Assembly (NCBI RefSeq): GCF_000255555.1
Contig: NZ_AGRW01000054.1
Coordinates: forward strand, 124,001 to 188,000
Source of the DNA: Treponema saccharophilum DSM 2985
GTDB taxonomy: Bacteria > Spirochaetota > Spirochaetia > Treponematales > Treponemataceae
Reading direction: 5' to 3'
Length of the DNA stretch: 64,000 nt
The notes under the pieces were generated by a model that saw only the letters and a program-made list of their open reading frames with translations, made no database searches and was not told the DNA's origin. Position 1 is the stretch's first letter. Each line of letters begins with the position of its first letter. Positions 16,253 through 25,588 of the stretch are shown piece after piece. The position numbers and the translations under genes were made by a program.

Positions 16253-18121
16253 ATGAACATTTTTTCGCTTTATTCAATATTCTTTTGCATTTCGACAGTA
16301 ATCGGCATTCCGCTTCTTTCGTACCTGCAAATCATGCAGATAAAAGGAAGCTCTTTTCAGGAATGGATTTCAGGAATCGGCACGACTTTGATTCCTGCCG
16401 CGGGACTCTCCATAATTATCGTAGCTCTTGTCTACAGCAAGATGAAGCACCTCATGAAAATGCTCAAGGACGTTGAGGAGCGTCCGCTGACTCTCGAAGA
16501 GAAAACGAGGGCGGCCGCCATAATGCGTGTGGTGAACAGAATCTCCACGGTTTCGCTCCTGCTCGGCTTCTTCACGGGGAACGGACTTTCGGTCTTGATA
16601 AAGGTCAGCCTCGGAATCCTCCACTACACGACGACAGAGATGGTCATCATGCTCGTGCTCACTTCGGTCTACGCGTTCATGGCGAGGGAATACGCGGTGG
16701 ACTGCTTCAACGCGTGCGCCAGGAGCGAGCTTTCAAAACTCGGAATCACGAGCACCGACGGAATAAAGACTTCCGCCTTCACAAGCTCTCTTTTCAGGAC
16801 GGTGGCGACCTGCATTTTCGCGACCGGCTGGCACATATTCTGCTCAGGCTATGGAGCCGTCCGCAACGGACTTTCTACAGAACAGTTCTTCTCGAACGCC
16901 GCGATTTCCATAACGATTTCGCTTGGAATGACGCTTCCGCTTCTCATTCTCATATTGAAGCAGCTCCGCGCGAGGTTCGAGATAACCGTGGACCAGGTGA
17001 AGACCCTCACCGAGACCGGAAACATCCAGAAGCGGCTTTCGATAGGTGCCTTCGACGACTTCGGTGTTGTCGAGAGCGAGATAAACGCCTTGATGGACTT
17101 GCTGCAGGTGCATTTGAAGAACCTCACGTCCGAGGCCTCGAACGTGGACGTGGGCGCGAACGAGTTGAAGAACGTTGCCGATTCGTCCGCGGCCGGCGTC
17201 ACTCAGGTTTTCAGCACGATAAAGAACCTCAATTCTGAAATCGACGAGGAAGGGCAGATTCTGGCCCAGCTCAAGGACGGAATCGTCTATCTTTCTTCGG
17301 ACGCGGACAAAATCGACGTGGCGGTGAAGAAGGAATTCGATGCCGCGAAGGTGAACGTCAGCCTCATGAACAAGACGAGCGAGAACCTCCGTTCAATCGA
17401 CGAGATGATAGACAAGGCCGAGTCCAGCTCCCTGAGGCTTTCCGAGATTTCAAAGCAGGGAAACGAGGAAGTGAACAAGACGATGAGCATCGTCAACACC
17501 GTGAGCGAGAAGTCAAGGATGATGGGCGATGTCATAAGGGTAATCCAGACAGTTGCGAGCCAGACGAACCTCCTCGCCATGAACGCTTCGATAGAGGCGG
17601 CCCATGCGGGAGAAGCCGGTTCTGGATTCGCGGTCGTCGCCGAGGAAATCAGGAAGCTCGCCGAGTCGTCGTCGAAATCCGCGAAGGACATCAAGGACTT
17701 GATAACGGAAATCGTGAACGCCGTGGACAGCTCTTCAAAATCGATGGCTTCAACGATGGAGATATTCGGAAAAATCGAGGAGGAAATCGACCAGCAGAAG
17801 AATGTCGTCTCCACAATCTCCGAGTCGATGGACATGCAGTCTGAAAGCGTCAAGCAGACGAAGAACGCCACCGACGAAATCAGCCGCCAGATTGACAGCG
17901 TGACGACGCTCGTCCAGAAGCAGGCCGAATATTCAAAGCTCATGATGGAGAACGTGAATAAGGTCTTCGATTTCTCAAGGAAAATCTCCGAATCGATGAA
18001 CGAATCCGAGGCCGTGATACGGAACTTCTCCGAGACTGTGGAAATCGTCAAGGACAAGGCCGAGCGGAACAAGGATTCCGTCAAGAACATCACGAAGGAA
18101 ATCGACAAGTTCTCGTTCTGA
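16253..18121 (+). CDS. Methyl-accepting chemotaxis protein
   Basis: This 622-residue receptor has about six hydrophobic segments in the first 250 residues, instead of the usual two flanking a periplasmic domain. The sensor is therefore membrane-embedded. A HAMP-like linker follows ([20 protein letters not shown]). The cytoplasmic signalling domain has the conserved hairpin tip [37 protein letters not shown] (written in two parts). It would pass signals to CheA/CheW at the pole to steer flagellar rotation. The ligand is unknown. It is GC-rich, with core-genome codon use, and ends at an intrinsic terminator. Confidence 0.93.
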   Translation: MNIFSLYSIFFCISTVIGIPLLSYLQIMQIKGSSFQEWISGIGTTLIPAAGLSIIIVALVYSKMKHLMKMLKDVEERPLTLEEKTRAAAIMRVVNRISTVSLLLGFFTGNGLSVLIKVSLGILHYTTTEMVIMLVLTSVYAFMAREYAVDCFNACARSELSKLGITSTDGIKTSAFTSSLFRTVATCIFATGWHIFCSGYGAVRNGLSTEQFFSNAAISITISLGMTLPLLILILKQLRARFEITVDQVKTLTETGNIQKRLSIGAFDDFGVVESEINALMDLLQVHLKNLTSEASNVDVGANELKNVADSSAAGVTQVFSTIKNLNSEIDEEGQILAQLKDGIVYLSSDADKIDVAVKKEFDAAKVNVSLMNKTSENLRSIDEMIDKAESSSLRLSEISKQGNEEVNKTMSIVNTVSEKSRMMGDVIRVIQTVASQTNLLAMNASIEAAHAGEAGSGFAVVAEEIRKLAESSSKSAKDIKDLITEIVNAVDSSSKSMASTMEIFGKIEEEIDQQKNVVSTISESMDMQSESVKQTKNATDEISRQIDSVTTLVQKQAEYSKLMMENVNKVFDFSRKISESMNESEAVIRNFSETVEIVKDKAERNKDSVKNITKEIDKFSF

Positions 18122-18145
18122 AATTCGCAGTTTGTTGAAAAATGC

Positions 18146-18191
18146 CGCGCCCGGTCAATCCGCTTGGGATTTTTTCGGGCGCGTTTTTTTT
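18146..18191 (+). terminator. Intrinsic terminator of the chemotaxis receptor gene
   Basis: CGCGCCCG (18146-18153) pairs with CGGGCGCG (18176-18183) and is followed by a T run. The complete element, including the loop GTCAATCCGCTTGGGAT, recurs at 18616-18660. Confidence 0.85.
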
Positions 18192-18280
18192 GCCGCGTGC
18201 CTGTTTTTTATATGCGTGATAAGATGTTTGCTTTACAGGCACTGGCAAAAATCGTATATTTGCAGGCAAAAGGACATGAT

Positions 18281-18553
18281 ATGGCACAGGCGATGATAAA
18301 TTTCAGAATGGACAGCGAAGAGAAGCGTTCTCTTGAGGAAATATGCGAGCAGCTTGGAATCTCAATCACAAGCGCGTTCAAGATTTTTGCGAAGAAAGTG
18401 ATAAGGGAAAGGCGGATTCCGTTCGATGTCGCGCTTGACGACTCCCGTTCTGACCCGTTTTGGAGCGAGGAAAATCAGGCTTGGCTCAGGGATTCGATAA
18501 GGCAGGCAAGGGAAGGGCGGCTTACCGAACATGAGTTGATTGAGGCCGATTGA
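18281..18553 (+). CDS. RelB/DinJ-family antitoxin (no toxin gene beside it)
   Basis: This 90-residue protein begins MAQAMINFRMDSEEKRSLEE with the ribbon-helix-helix fold of DinJ antitoxins and continues LGISITSAFKIFAKKVIRER. ATG 18281 has AAAGGA 6 bases upstream. In DinJ/YafQ pairs a RelE-type toxin gene follows, but here only a 17-codon frame and a terminator follow. It may be an orphan antitoxin or the toxin may have been lost. It lies between two copies of the same terminator element. Confidence 0.8.
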   Translation: MAQAMINFRMDSEEKRSLEEICEQLGISITSAFKIFAKKVIRERRIPFDVALDDSRSDPFWSEENQAWLRDSIRQAREGRLTEHELIEAD

Positions 18554-18615
18554 TGCGAAAATTGTGCAATGCGGCACTCACTATCATAAATAGATTTTAC
18601 TTGAACTGACTGATG

Positions 18616-18660
18616 CGCGCCCGGTCAATCCGCTTGGGATTTTTTGGGCGCGTTTTTTTT
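18616..18660 (+). terminator. Second copy of the terminator element
   Basis: CGCGCCC (18616-18622) pairs with GGGCGCG (18646-18652) followed by eight T. The loop is the same as in the element at 18146. It ends the antitoxin transcript. Confidence 0.85.
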
Positions 18661-19005
18661 CGTGGTGGCTGTTTTTGGGGATGCGTGCGCTATAGGGCAG
18701 AAAAGACCGATGCCCGTCTTTTTTCAGGCTTCAAAGCGCTTTCTCAGGCGGAAAAATTGCCCGTAAATAAAATAAGGTCGCAAAGAAGACTTACGGCATC
18801 CGCTACGAGACTTTGCTAATCTTTGATTTGTCACATTGAACCGGAAATCCGGACATAGGCTTTCCAATAATCAAAGAAAAATCCCGAATGAATTTTCCGA
18901 CGCTAAAAATCAGATTATCGAAAAAAACAAGCTCCTTGCGCTTAAAGAAAACGGCGGCGAGCTCTATGGGGTAAACTGGCCGATTTCCCACGGCAAATAC
19001 TCTTT
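18661..19005. other. Intergenic stretch with a small hairpin and a possible gene fragment
   Basis: AAAAGAC (18701-18707) and GTCTTTT (18716-18722) form a short T-ended hairpin. From TTG 18836 a plus-strand frame reads NQRKIPNEFSDAKNQIIEKN and then LALKENGGELYGVNWPISHG for about 58 codons. It looks like genuine protein sequence, but it then runs antisense into the XRE gene and has no ribosome site. It is probably a fragment. No function can be assigned. Confidence 0.3.
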
Positions 19006-19323
19006 TTACTCCTCGCATTCCGCCACAGGAAATTTCTTTTCAACCATTTCCTTCATCTTTACGGAAAGTTCTTCGTCGAAGAATTTTCGCACATCGTCAC
19101 GAGTTGCACTTGCGTTGCGGAGGAACAGGTCGGCGGGGTGGATTTCAAGAGCATCGGCGATTTTCAGAATCATCTCGAACGACGGAGCCGATTTTCCAGA
19201 TTCGATGACGCCGATATTTCCCTTTGTTCTATCGCATAATCCTGCAAGAACCGATTGCGTATAGCCGCGTAATTCACGGTAATAGATTAAGTTAGATATA
19301 AAATCAGACGCGTATGTTTTCAT
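19006..19323 (-). CDS. XRE-family HTH regulator
   Basis: This 105-residue protein has a Cro/C1 helix-turn-helix (GYTQSVLAGLCDRTKGNIGV, then ESGKSAPSFEMILKIADALE) and a C-terminal helical tail. It is transcribed away from the UvrD helicase gene, with a shared 127-bp AT-rich promoter region, so it may control the helicase/type III R-M operon as well as itself. Regulation is inferred from position. Confidence 0.8.
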   Translation of the reverse strand: MKTYASDFISNLIYYRELRGYTQSVLAGLCDRTKGNIGVIESGKSAPSFEMILKIADALEIHPADLFLRNASATRDDVRKFFDEELSVKMKEMVEKKFPVAECEE

Positions 19324-19450
19324 ACGCTTATTTTAATTGAGAAAAATTTCAATCTGATTACTCACAGTTACCAATTTTATGATATGATTAAAATCTGTTA
19401 TCTTTTGCATTAAAAAGTTAGTAATTTTTATCACATTTTGGAGACAAAAC

Positions 19451-22117
19451 GTGTCTGAGCACTTTACGATTGAAACATTGTTCACAGAATACGGCTTCAC
19501 ACCCAATGAAAGCCAAAAAGACGCGATAATGACGCTGGAAGGTCCTCTGTTTTTGACGGCGGGTCCGGGTTCCGGCAAAACACGCGTCATACTGTGGCGG
19601 ACTGTGAACCTGATAGTCTTCCACAACATCAAGCCGGAAGAAATCTTTTTGGCGACGTTTACGGAAAAGGCAGCCCTTCAATTGAAGCAGGGATTGCAGA
19701 GTCTTTTGTCGCTGGCTTCGACACATACGGGAAAGCCTTACGATTTGGGCAGGATGTACATCGGAACGCTTCATTCTCTTTGCCAGAAACTTCTTGTCGA
19801 CAGGCACTTGAATTCCAAAAGGACACGGCAGCGCGCTCTAGCTTTGATGGATGATTTGAACCAGTTCCTCTTTGTCTACAATCATAGCAATTTTGAAAGA
19901 ATCTTGGCCGCGGGACAGTTGGGCGAAAGCGGAACTGATTTGTATCACAGAATCAACGGATATTTTTCTTCAACTGCGTATGGCGTTACCTGGTCCCGCT
20001 CCGACTGTGCGGCAAACCTGATTTCGTTTTTCGGAAGACTGACAGAAGAAAATTTTGCGGCGGAAGAACTGAATTCAGATGACGAACTTGAGCAGGCGAT
20101 GTTCAGAATGTATCTGGAGTACAGGGAGATGCTGGGCGAGAACGGCTCTGCTCGGGTGGATTTTTCAACTCTACAGCAGGCGGCCTATGACTATCTCTGC
20201 GAATCGACGACAATCGAACAGTACATCAAGTATGTGGTTGTGGACGAGTATCAGGACACGAACACGATTCAGGAGATGATTTACTTCAAACTGGCGGAAA
20301 AGACGCACAACATCTGCGTCGTGGGCGATGACGACCAGGCACTTTACCGCTTCCGCGGCGCGACGGTCGAGAATCTCGTCTTCTTTGAAGAAAAGACAAA
20401 AAACTATCTGGGCGTTGAACCGAAGAGAATCGACTTGAACATCAACTACCGCTCCAGAAAAGAAATCGTCGATACTTACACCCACTACATCGAAGGCGGA
20501 GACTGGAAGCCGGGAAAGAAGAAGACGAGCTACCGCTTGGACAAGAACATTGTCGCCCACAGCAAAGACGCGGGAACATCCGTAGTGCACATTTGTGGAA
20601 ACAAGAAGACTCTGGCGGAAGAAGTCGCGGATCTCATCAAAGAGATGAAGACAAAGGGAAAGATTACGGACTACAACCAGTGCGCGATTCTCTTTCCAAG
20701 CCTGAGGTCGAACGGAGAAGCAAACACGAGCGTCCGAGAATTCGCCGAAGCGTTGAAATCACTCGGAATCCCGCATTACGCTCCACGCGCATACAACTTT
20801 CTTTATACAGAAGAGTGTCTTGCAGTTTTCGGCTTGATGATAAAGGTCTTCGAGCCAAAGATTGACGAAATCGATGAGGACAAGAAGAACAAGAACCGCA
20901 AAGAAAAATTCCATGTGTGGCTTTCAAACTGCGAAAATTTTGCGGAGAAGATGATTGACGGCGACCCGCTGCTTGAAAAATTCATCGATGACCTCAAAAA
21001 ACAAAAAGAGAATTCCCTTGCAGTGTACAAGATGCTTTTGGACGCTCTCTCAAGCGAAAATCAATTCTTCTACGGAGTCGGCTCTGGAGAGGCAACTTCC
21101 GGGGGAACGTTTGACGGCACAACAGAGGCGACACCTGCAATAACGGCGAAGCTGGCAAAGACGAGGGGGCTTCCTACGGCCGTCGCACGGCTCCTCACCG
21201 GAAAAAGGCTGAATCAATTTATCATCCAGAAGAAGAAGGAAGGAACGCCCCTCACAGTCAACTACGTCCTTGCCCGATGCAGTTCTCTGGACTGGACTGT
21301 GCTCGACTTGTTCTACCGCTTCACATGCTTTGACCATTTTAAAGAGATGTTCAAGAAGGCGGAGTCGGGAGAAGACGAAGGCCCGATGTACAACTTGGCA
21401 TTGATAACGCAGTATCTTTCCACGTTCATGGAAAACAACCTTTCCATTTTGAGCGGAGGAAGTTTTGTGCGCGAGTCTTTCAACCACATTTTCTTCGACA
21501 GCTACCTCTACGCCCTCTTCAACCGCGGCGAAACGGAATACGAAGACGAAGAAGACCCGTTTCCAAAAGGCCGCGTGCCGTTCATCACGATTCACCAGTC
21601 AAAGGGATTGGAATTCCCGATGGTCGTTTTGGGCAGCGTGAACAAGAAAGACGGAGACGCCCGCATAATGGACAAACTGGTTCGAAAGCTCCGAAAAAGC
21701 GAGAACGCAGAGCCGTTGGACATGATAAGCAACTACGACAACCTTCGAATGTTCTACGTTGCCTTGAGCCGAGCGAAAAACCTGATGGTCATCTGTCAGG
21801 AAACAAAAAAAGACGGCTCTGCAAGGGCAGACAACCACACGAGTTTCGTTCAATTGTTCGAAAACTCAAAGCTTTCAAAACCGGAAGACCTTGAAGTTGA
21901 ATCAATTCCAGAAGCAAAGCCAACTGACGATGCCATGCCGAAAATCTACAGCTACACGGCGGATTATCTTCCGTATCTGAACTGTCCCAGAAACTACATG
22001 GTCTTCCACAGATTCGGTTTTGTTCCGTCCAGAAGCCAGACGATGTTCTTCGGCTCTCTCGTCCATGAATCGATTGACGATTTGCAGCAGATGTTCAACG
22101 TGGCGAGGGGGATGTAA
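19451..22117 (+). CDS. UvrD/PcrA-type helicase with truncated RecB-like nuclease start
   Basis: This 888-residue SF1A helicase has Walker A TAGPGSGKT (about 36-44), TFTEKAA, VVVDEYQDTNTIQEM near 260, GDDDQALYRFRGA, ITIHQSKGLEF and FYVALSRAKNLMVI. GTG 19451 follows GGAG by 7 bases. The last 45 residues (YLPYLNCPRNYMVFHRFGF ... FFGSLVHESID) match the first motif of RecB/Cas4-type PD-(D/E)XK nucleases, including the conserved H. The rest of that nuclease is in the next gene, in the same frame after one stop codon. The pair may be a split helicase-nuclease that unwinds and degrades DNA, as AddA/RecB do. Confidence 0.9.
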   Translation: MSEHFTIETLFTEYGFTPNESQKDAIMTLEGPLFLTAGPGSGKTRVILWRTVNLIVFHNIKPEEIFLATFTEKAALQLKQGLQSLLSLASTHTGKPYDLGRMYIGTLHSLCQKLLVDRHLNSKRTRQRALALMDDLNQFLFVYNHSNFERILAAGQLGESGTDLYHRINGYFSSTAYGVTWSRSDCAANLISFFGRLTEENFAAEELNSDDELEQAMFRMYLEYREMLGENGSARVDFSTLQQAAYDYLCESTTIEQYIKYVVVDEYQDTNTIQEMIYFKLAEKTHNICVVGDDDQALYRFRGATVENLVFFEEKTKNYLGVEPKRIDLNINYRSRKEIVDTYTHYIEGGDWKPGKKKTSYRLDKNIVAHSKDAGTSVVHICGNKKTLAEEVADLIKEMKTKGKITDYNQCAILFPSLRSNGEANTSVREFAEALKSLGIPHYAPRAYNFLYTEECLAVFGLMIKVFEPKIDEIDEDKKNKNRKEKFHVWLSNCENFAEKMIDGDPLLEKFIDDLKKQKENSLAVYKMLLDALSSENQFFYGVGSGEATSGGTFDGTTEATPAITAKLAKTRGLPTAVARLLTGKRLNQFIIQKKKEGTPLTVNYVLARCSSLDWTVLDLFYRFTCFDHFKEMFKKAESGEDEGPMYNLALITQYLSTFMENNLSILSGGSFVRESFNHIFFDSYLYALFNRGETEYEDEEDPFPKGRVPFITIHQSKGLEFPMVVLGSVNKKDGDARIMDKLVRKLRKSENAEPLDMISNYDNLRMFYVALSRAKNLMVICQETKKDGSARADNHTSFVQLFENSKLSKPEDLEVESIPEAKPTDDAMPKIYSYTADYLPYLNCPRNYMVFHRFGFVPSRSQTMFFGSLVHESIDDLQQMFNVARGM

Positions 22118-22120
22118 AAG

Positions 22121-22987
22121 ATGACTGTTACAAAAGAAGACGTTTTCGACATGCTGAACGCCGACCCGAAAGAAGTCTCGGCGGAAATCACGAGGGCATT
22201 CTACGAGAACTACAATTACCTAAAAGAGAACGGCGGCCACGCCATCGACGGAAAATTGAGGCGGCAGGCTCTCAATCAAGTGCTCTATTACTGGAAGAAG
22301 AACCGCGCCCTCATGGAACGCATCACCGACAGCGAAGTGAAGCTCACGCTGCCGGAGCAGAAGACTCCGAACCTGTCGCTTCCTTTCAGTATTGAAGGCG
22401 TTGTGGACATCGTGGAAGAGAGTGACAGGACGATTCTCTACGACCTGAAGACGCACGACCCGGAGAGAATCAAGGCGGATACTGAGCCATACCGCGAGCA
22501 GCTCTATGTCTACGCCTACATCTGGAAGAACCTGATGGGTAACCGGGTGGACGACACCGCAATCATCGCGACTCCGCTTCCAAAGGATTTGACCAACGCA
22601 ATCAAAGACATGGAAGAGAACGGTCTTTCGCAAAGTCCTGTGGTGGAAAAGGAACTGGAAAAATGGGAGCCACTCATTCCAATCGGATACGAGGAAGAGG
22701 AAGTCGCCCGGATGATTCAGGGTTTTGGCGAAGTCGTTGAAAAGATTGAGACGCACCAGTTCAGCCCTCCACCACTAAAAACGCTGGAAGAAAAGAAGAA
22801 GGGCTTTAAATATCCCTTTGCTGTCCACGTCTGCCGCAACTGCGACGCCCGGTTCAGCTGCGACAGCTACTCGGAATATGTGAGAAAAGCTAACGGAATC
22901 AAAAAACGCGGAGAGATGTTCGAGTACATGCTTCCGCTCAAAGACGAAAACGAAGACTTCATCGACGGCAATTTACAGGAACAGTAA
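22121..22987 (+). CDS. RecB/Cas4-like PD-(D/E)XK nuclease, continuation of the helicase
   Basis: This 288-residue protein contains EGVVDIVEES followed by ILYDLKTH, the D and D-x-K of the RecB nuclease family. The motif REQLYVYAY and a C-terminal cysteine cluster CRNCDARFSC may hold an iron-sulphur cluster. The upstream motif of the fold (CPxxY ... GSLVH) lies at the end of the UvrD gene. The two frames are identical in phase and separated only by TAA AAG. Either this starts separately at ATG 22121 (AGGGGG about 10 bases upstream) or the stop codon has split one gene. It is in an operon with the type III Mod gene 13 bp downstream. Confidence 0.8.
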   Translation: MTVTKEDVFDMLNADPKEVSAEITRAFYENYNYLKENGGHAIDGKLRRQALNQVLYYWKKNRALMERITDSEVKLTLPEQKTPNLSLPFSIEGVVDIVEESDRTILYDLKTHDPERIKADTEPYREQLYVYAYIWKNLMGNRVDDTAIIATPLPKDLTNAIKDMEENGLSQSPVVEKELEKWEPLIPIGYEEEEVARMIQGFGEVVEKIETHQFSPPPLKTLEEKKKGFKYPFAVHVCRNCDARFSCDSYSEYVRKANGIKKRGEMFEYMLPLKDENEDFIDGNLQEQ

Positions 22988-23000
22988 GGAGAAGAAGAAA

Positions 23001-25055
23001 ATGGCGATAGAAAAATTGAACCTCAGGGCAGACTGCCAGGACGAACGGTTTGAAAAGTTGAAGCAGCTTTACCCGGAACTTTTCAGTGACGGTAACTTGA
23101 ATGTGGAGGCATTGAAAGAAGCCTGCGGACTTGAAACGGAAGAGGACGGCTACTACGGTCTCTACTGGCCGGGAAAGAACGAGGCGAAGAGGCTTGCCAG
23201 AAAAGAAGCGACCGGAACACTTGAACCTGTGGAAGGCGACGGCGTAAACGAGGACACCACCCACAACATCTACATCGAAGGCGACAACCTTGAAGTCTTG
23301 CGGACTCTCAAAAAGAGCTACCAGAACCGCGTGAAGATGATTTACATCGATCCGCCCTACAACACAGGAAACGACTTCATCTACCCCGATAACTATCTGG
23401 AACCTGTGGAAGACTACCTTCGCTTTACAGGACAGATGGACGACGAGGGAAGAATGCTCGTTGCCAACCCAAAGAGCAGCGGAAAGTTCCACCGAAGATG
23501 GCTCAACATGATGTACCCAAGGTTGCAGCTGGCAAGGGAGCTTTTGACGGATGACGGCGTGATTTTCATCTCGATTGACGACAACGAGCAGGCAAATCTG
23601 AAATTGCTTTGCGATGATGTGTTCGGGGAAGGGAATTTTGTAAGTTCTTTGATATGGTCGGCAGGACGGAAAAACGACTCAAAGCATATTTCAGTTTCTC
23701 ATGAGTATATTCTTTGCTATTTTAAAAGTAGTTCATATATAGCAGAAAATAACATAATTTGGCGAGAAAAGAAAAATGGTCTTGACGATATTTATGCAGA
23801 ATATGAAAAACTGAAAAAAGAATATGGAACAGATATAAAAAAAATTGAAAAAGGGTTGAAAGATTGGTATAAAAATTTACCAAACGGGCATCCTGCGAAA
23901 GACCATGCACATTATAATCATGTTGATGAAAAAGGAATTTTTTTCCCTGACAATATCTCATGGCCCGGTGGTGGCGGACCTAAGTACGAAATTTTACATC
24001 CCATAACAAACAAGCCCGTCAAGGTTCCTTCTCGCGGTTGGCTTACAAGTGAAGAAAACATGAAAGAATGGATAAAGCAAGGTCGTGTTCAATTTGGAGA
24101 AGATGAAAATGGAGTTCCAACTTTAAAATCATATTTGAAGGATAGAGAATATTCAGTTCCTTATAGTGTTTTTTATAAAGATGGTAGGGCTGCTTCAAAG
24201 AGACTAGCAACCTTAATGGACGACAAAATATTTGAAAATCCAAAAGATGAAGAGATAATTCAACGAATGATTGGATTTGCAGGTCTTAAAGACAATGATA
24301 TTGTTCTTGATTTCTTTTCAGGCTCGGGAACAACCGCTCATTCTGTCTTTCTAGCAAATATTGCGCAAAACATGAATCGACAATTCATACTGGTTCAATT
24401 GCCAGTTAAAATTGAAGTTGATGGCTCAAAATCTGAAAAATCAAAAAAAGTTGCCCAAAATGCAATAAACCTTCTAGAAAAACTAAAAAAGCCCTATAAC
24501 ATCTGCGAAATCGGAAAAGAAAGAATTCGACGTGCTGGTCAACAGATTCTGAATCAAGTTCAGAATGACGGTTCAAAAAAAGAATCATCAACTGTCAACT
24601 CTCAACTTTCCACTGACAATTCTCAACTCTCAACTATCGACGTTGGTTTCAAAGTCTACCGTCTCGCGAAGTCCAATTTCACGGAATTCGAGAACGTGAG
24701 CGGAACGGACAGGTCGGCGCTCGAAGACTTGTTCGCGCAGGCGGAGAAGGAGCCTCTCACGGAAGGCTGGAGAGAAAGGAAGTCGTCGGTAATCACGGAA
24801 CTCTGCCTGCGCCACGGCTTCGTGCTCGACTCCGCAATCACAAAATGCACAGAATACACACAGAACGAAGTCCTCAAGATTGTGGACCAGGACGAAGAGA
24901 AAACGATGTTCGTCTGCCTCGACGAAAAAATCAGCGGGGAAACGGCGAAGAACCTGCATCTGGACGACGGAGAAAAGTTCATCTGCCTGGACAGCGCAAT
25001 CGACGACCAGCTCAAACTACAGCTTTCGGACAAAGGAAGGATTGAGACGATTTAG
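23001..25055 (+). CDS. mod: Type III R-M methyltransferase (Mod)
   Basis: This 684-residue N6-adenine methyltransferase has the beta-class order: DPPYNTGNDF near residue 115 comes before the SAM motif DFFSGSGTTAHS near 435. The stretch between them is the recognition domain, and its DNA (about 23640-24480) is AT-rich compared with its flanks. The start has AAGGAG upstream. Near the C-terminus a repeat at 24582-24639 is translated as KESSTVNSQLSTDNSQLST, an in-frame insertion also seen at the start of the next two genes. Mod sets target specificity and pairs with Res downstream. Confidence 0.92.
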   Translation: MAIEKLNLRADCQDERFEKLKQLYPELFSDGNLNVEALKEACGLETEEDGYYGLYWPGKNEAKRLARKEATGTLEPVEGDGVNEDTTHNIYIEGDNLEVLRTLKKSYQNRVKMIYIDPPYNTGNDFIYPDNYLEPVEDYLRFTGQMDDEGRMLVANPKSSGKFHRRWLNMMYPRLQLARELLTDDGVIFISIDDNEQANLKLLCDDVFGEGNFVSSLIWSAGRKNDSKHISVSHEYILCYFKSSSYIAENNIIWREKKNGLDDIYAEYEKLKKEYGTDIKKIEKGLKDWYKNLPNGHPAKDHAHYNHVDEKGIFFPDNISWPGGGGPKYEILHPITNKPVKVPSRGWLTSEENMKEWIKQGRVQFGEDENGVPTLKSYLKDREYSVPYSVFYKDGRAASKRLATLMDDKIFENPKDEEIIQRMIGFAGLKDNDIVLDFFSGSGTTAHSVFLANIAQNMNRQFILVQLPVKIEVDGSKSEKSKKVAQNAINLLEKLKKPYNICEIGKERIRRAGQQILNQVQNDGSKKESSTVNSQLSTDNSQLSTIDVGFKVYRLAKSNFTEFENVSGTDRSALEDLFAQAEKEPLTEGWRERKSSVITELCLRHGFVLDSAITKCTEYTQNEVLKIVDQDEEKTMFVCLDEKISGETAKNLHLDDGEKFICLDSAIDDQLKLQLSDKGRIETI
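24582..24639 (+). repeat. Translated short repeat inside mod
   Basis: The repeat is built of TCAACTCTCAACT-type units. Related copies lie at 25161-25197 (start of the four-helix gene) and 25606-25640 (start of res). All three are read in the same frame as SSTV/INSQ-L/F-ST peptides. Confidence 0.7.
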
Positions 25056-25144
25056 ATAATGGAAAATGGAGAGTGGAAAATTGAGAATTGAGGATGAAGA
25101 ATTGAAAATTGGGAAGGGAGAAGGGAGAATTATGTAGGAGGAAT
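25056..25144 (+). repeat. Intergenic AATTGAGAATTG-type repeat
   Basis: The space between mod and the next gene is filled with GGAAAATTGAGAATTG-like units, complementary in sense to the TCAATTCTCAA units in the neighbouring coding regions. A shorter stretch fills 25546-25576 before res. Confidence 0.6.
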
Positions 25145-25555
25145 ATGAACAAAATGGAAAACAAATCATCAACTGTCAGCTCTCAATTCTCAACTAAAAA
25201 AGGTGTGATTCAGGAGAAGTCGAAGGCTTTTGCGGTGCGGATTGTGAAGTTTTATAAATATCTCTGTGACGAAAAGAAAGAGTTCGTGCTTTCAAAACAA
25301 GTCTTGCGAAGCGGGACGAGCATTGGGGCGAATGTTCGTGAGAGCAAGAATGCCCAAAGCAAGGCGGATTTCATCAGCAAAATGAGCATTGCACTCAAGG
25401 AAGCGGACGAAACTGCATATTGGATTGAGCTTTTGACAGAAAGCGAAATCGTAAAAGAAACGCAAGTGAAAGACCTTTACGAAGAGAACACGGAAATCAT
25501 CAAGATTCTGACTTCCATCGTTAAAAGTTCAAAACTTAAAGTAATTGATAATTGA
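25145..25555 (+). CDS. Four-helix bundle protein (23S rRNA intervening-sequence family)
   Basis: This 136-residue protein contains SKQVLRSGTSIGANVRESKN and SIALKEADETAYWIELL, characteristic of the IVS-encoded four-helix bundle family. ATG 25145 follows AGGAGG. Members are found in 23S rRNA insertions and also alone, and their role is unsettled. Finding it between mod and res is unusual, and it may have arrived with the repeats around it. Its first 13 residues after the start come from the short repeat. Confidence 0.85.
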   Translation: MNKMENKSSTVSSQFSTKKGVIQEKSKAFAVRIVKFYKYLCDEKKEFVLSKQVLRSGTSIGANVRESKNAQSKADFISKMSIALKEADETAYWIELLTESEIVKETQVKDLYEENTEIIKILTSIVKSSKLKVIDN

Positions 25556-25588
25556 AAATGGAAAATTGAAAATTATGGAAGAAGAAAT

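Noticed and set aside
18803-19018. Minus-strand frame overlapping the end of the XRE gene
   Set aside because: No ribosome site is visible, and the opposite strand gives more protein-like sequence, so neither could be called a gene.
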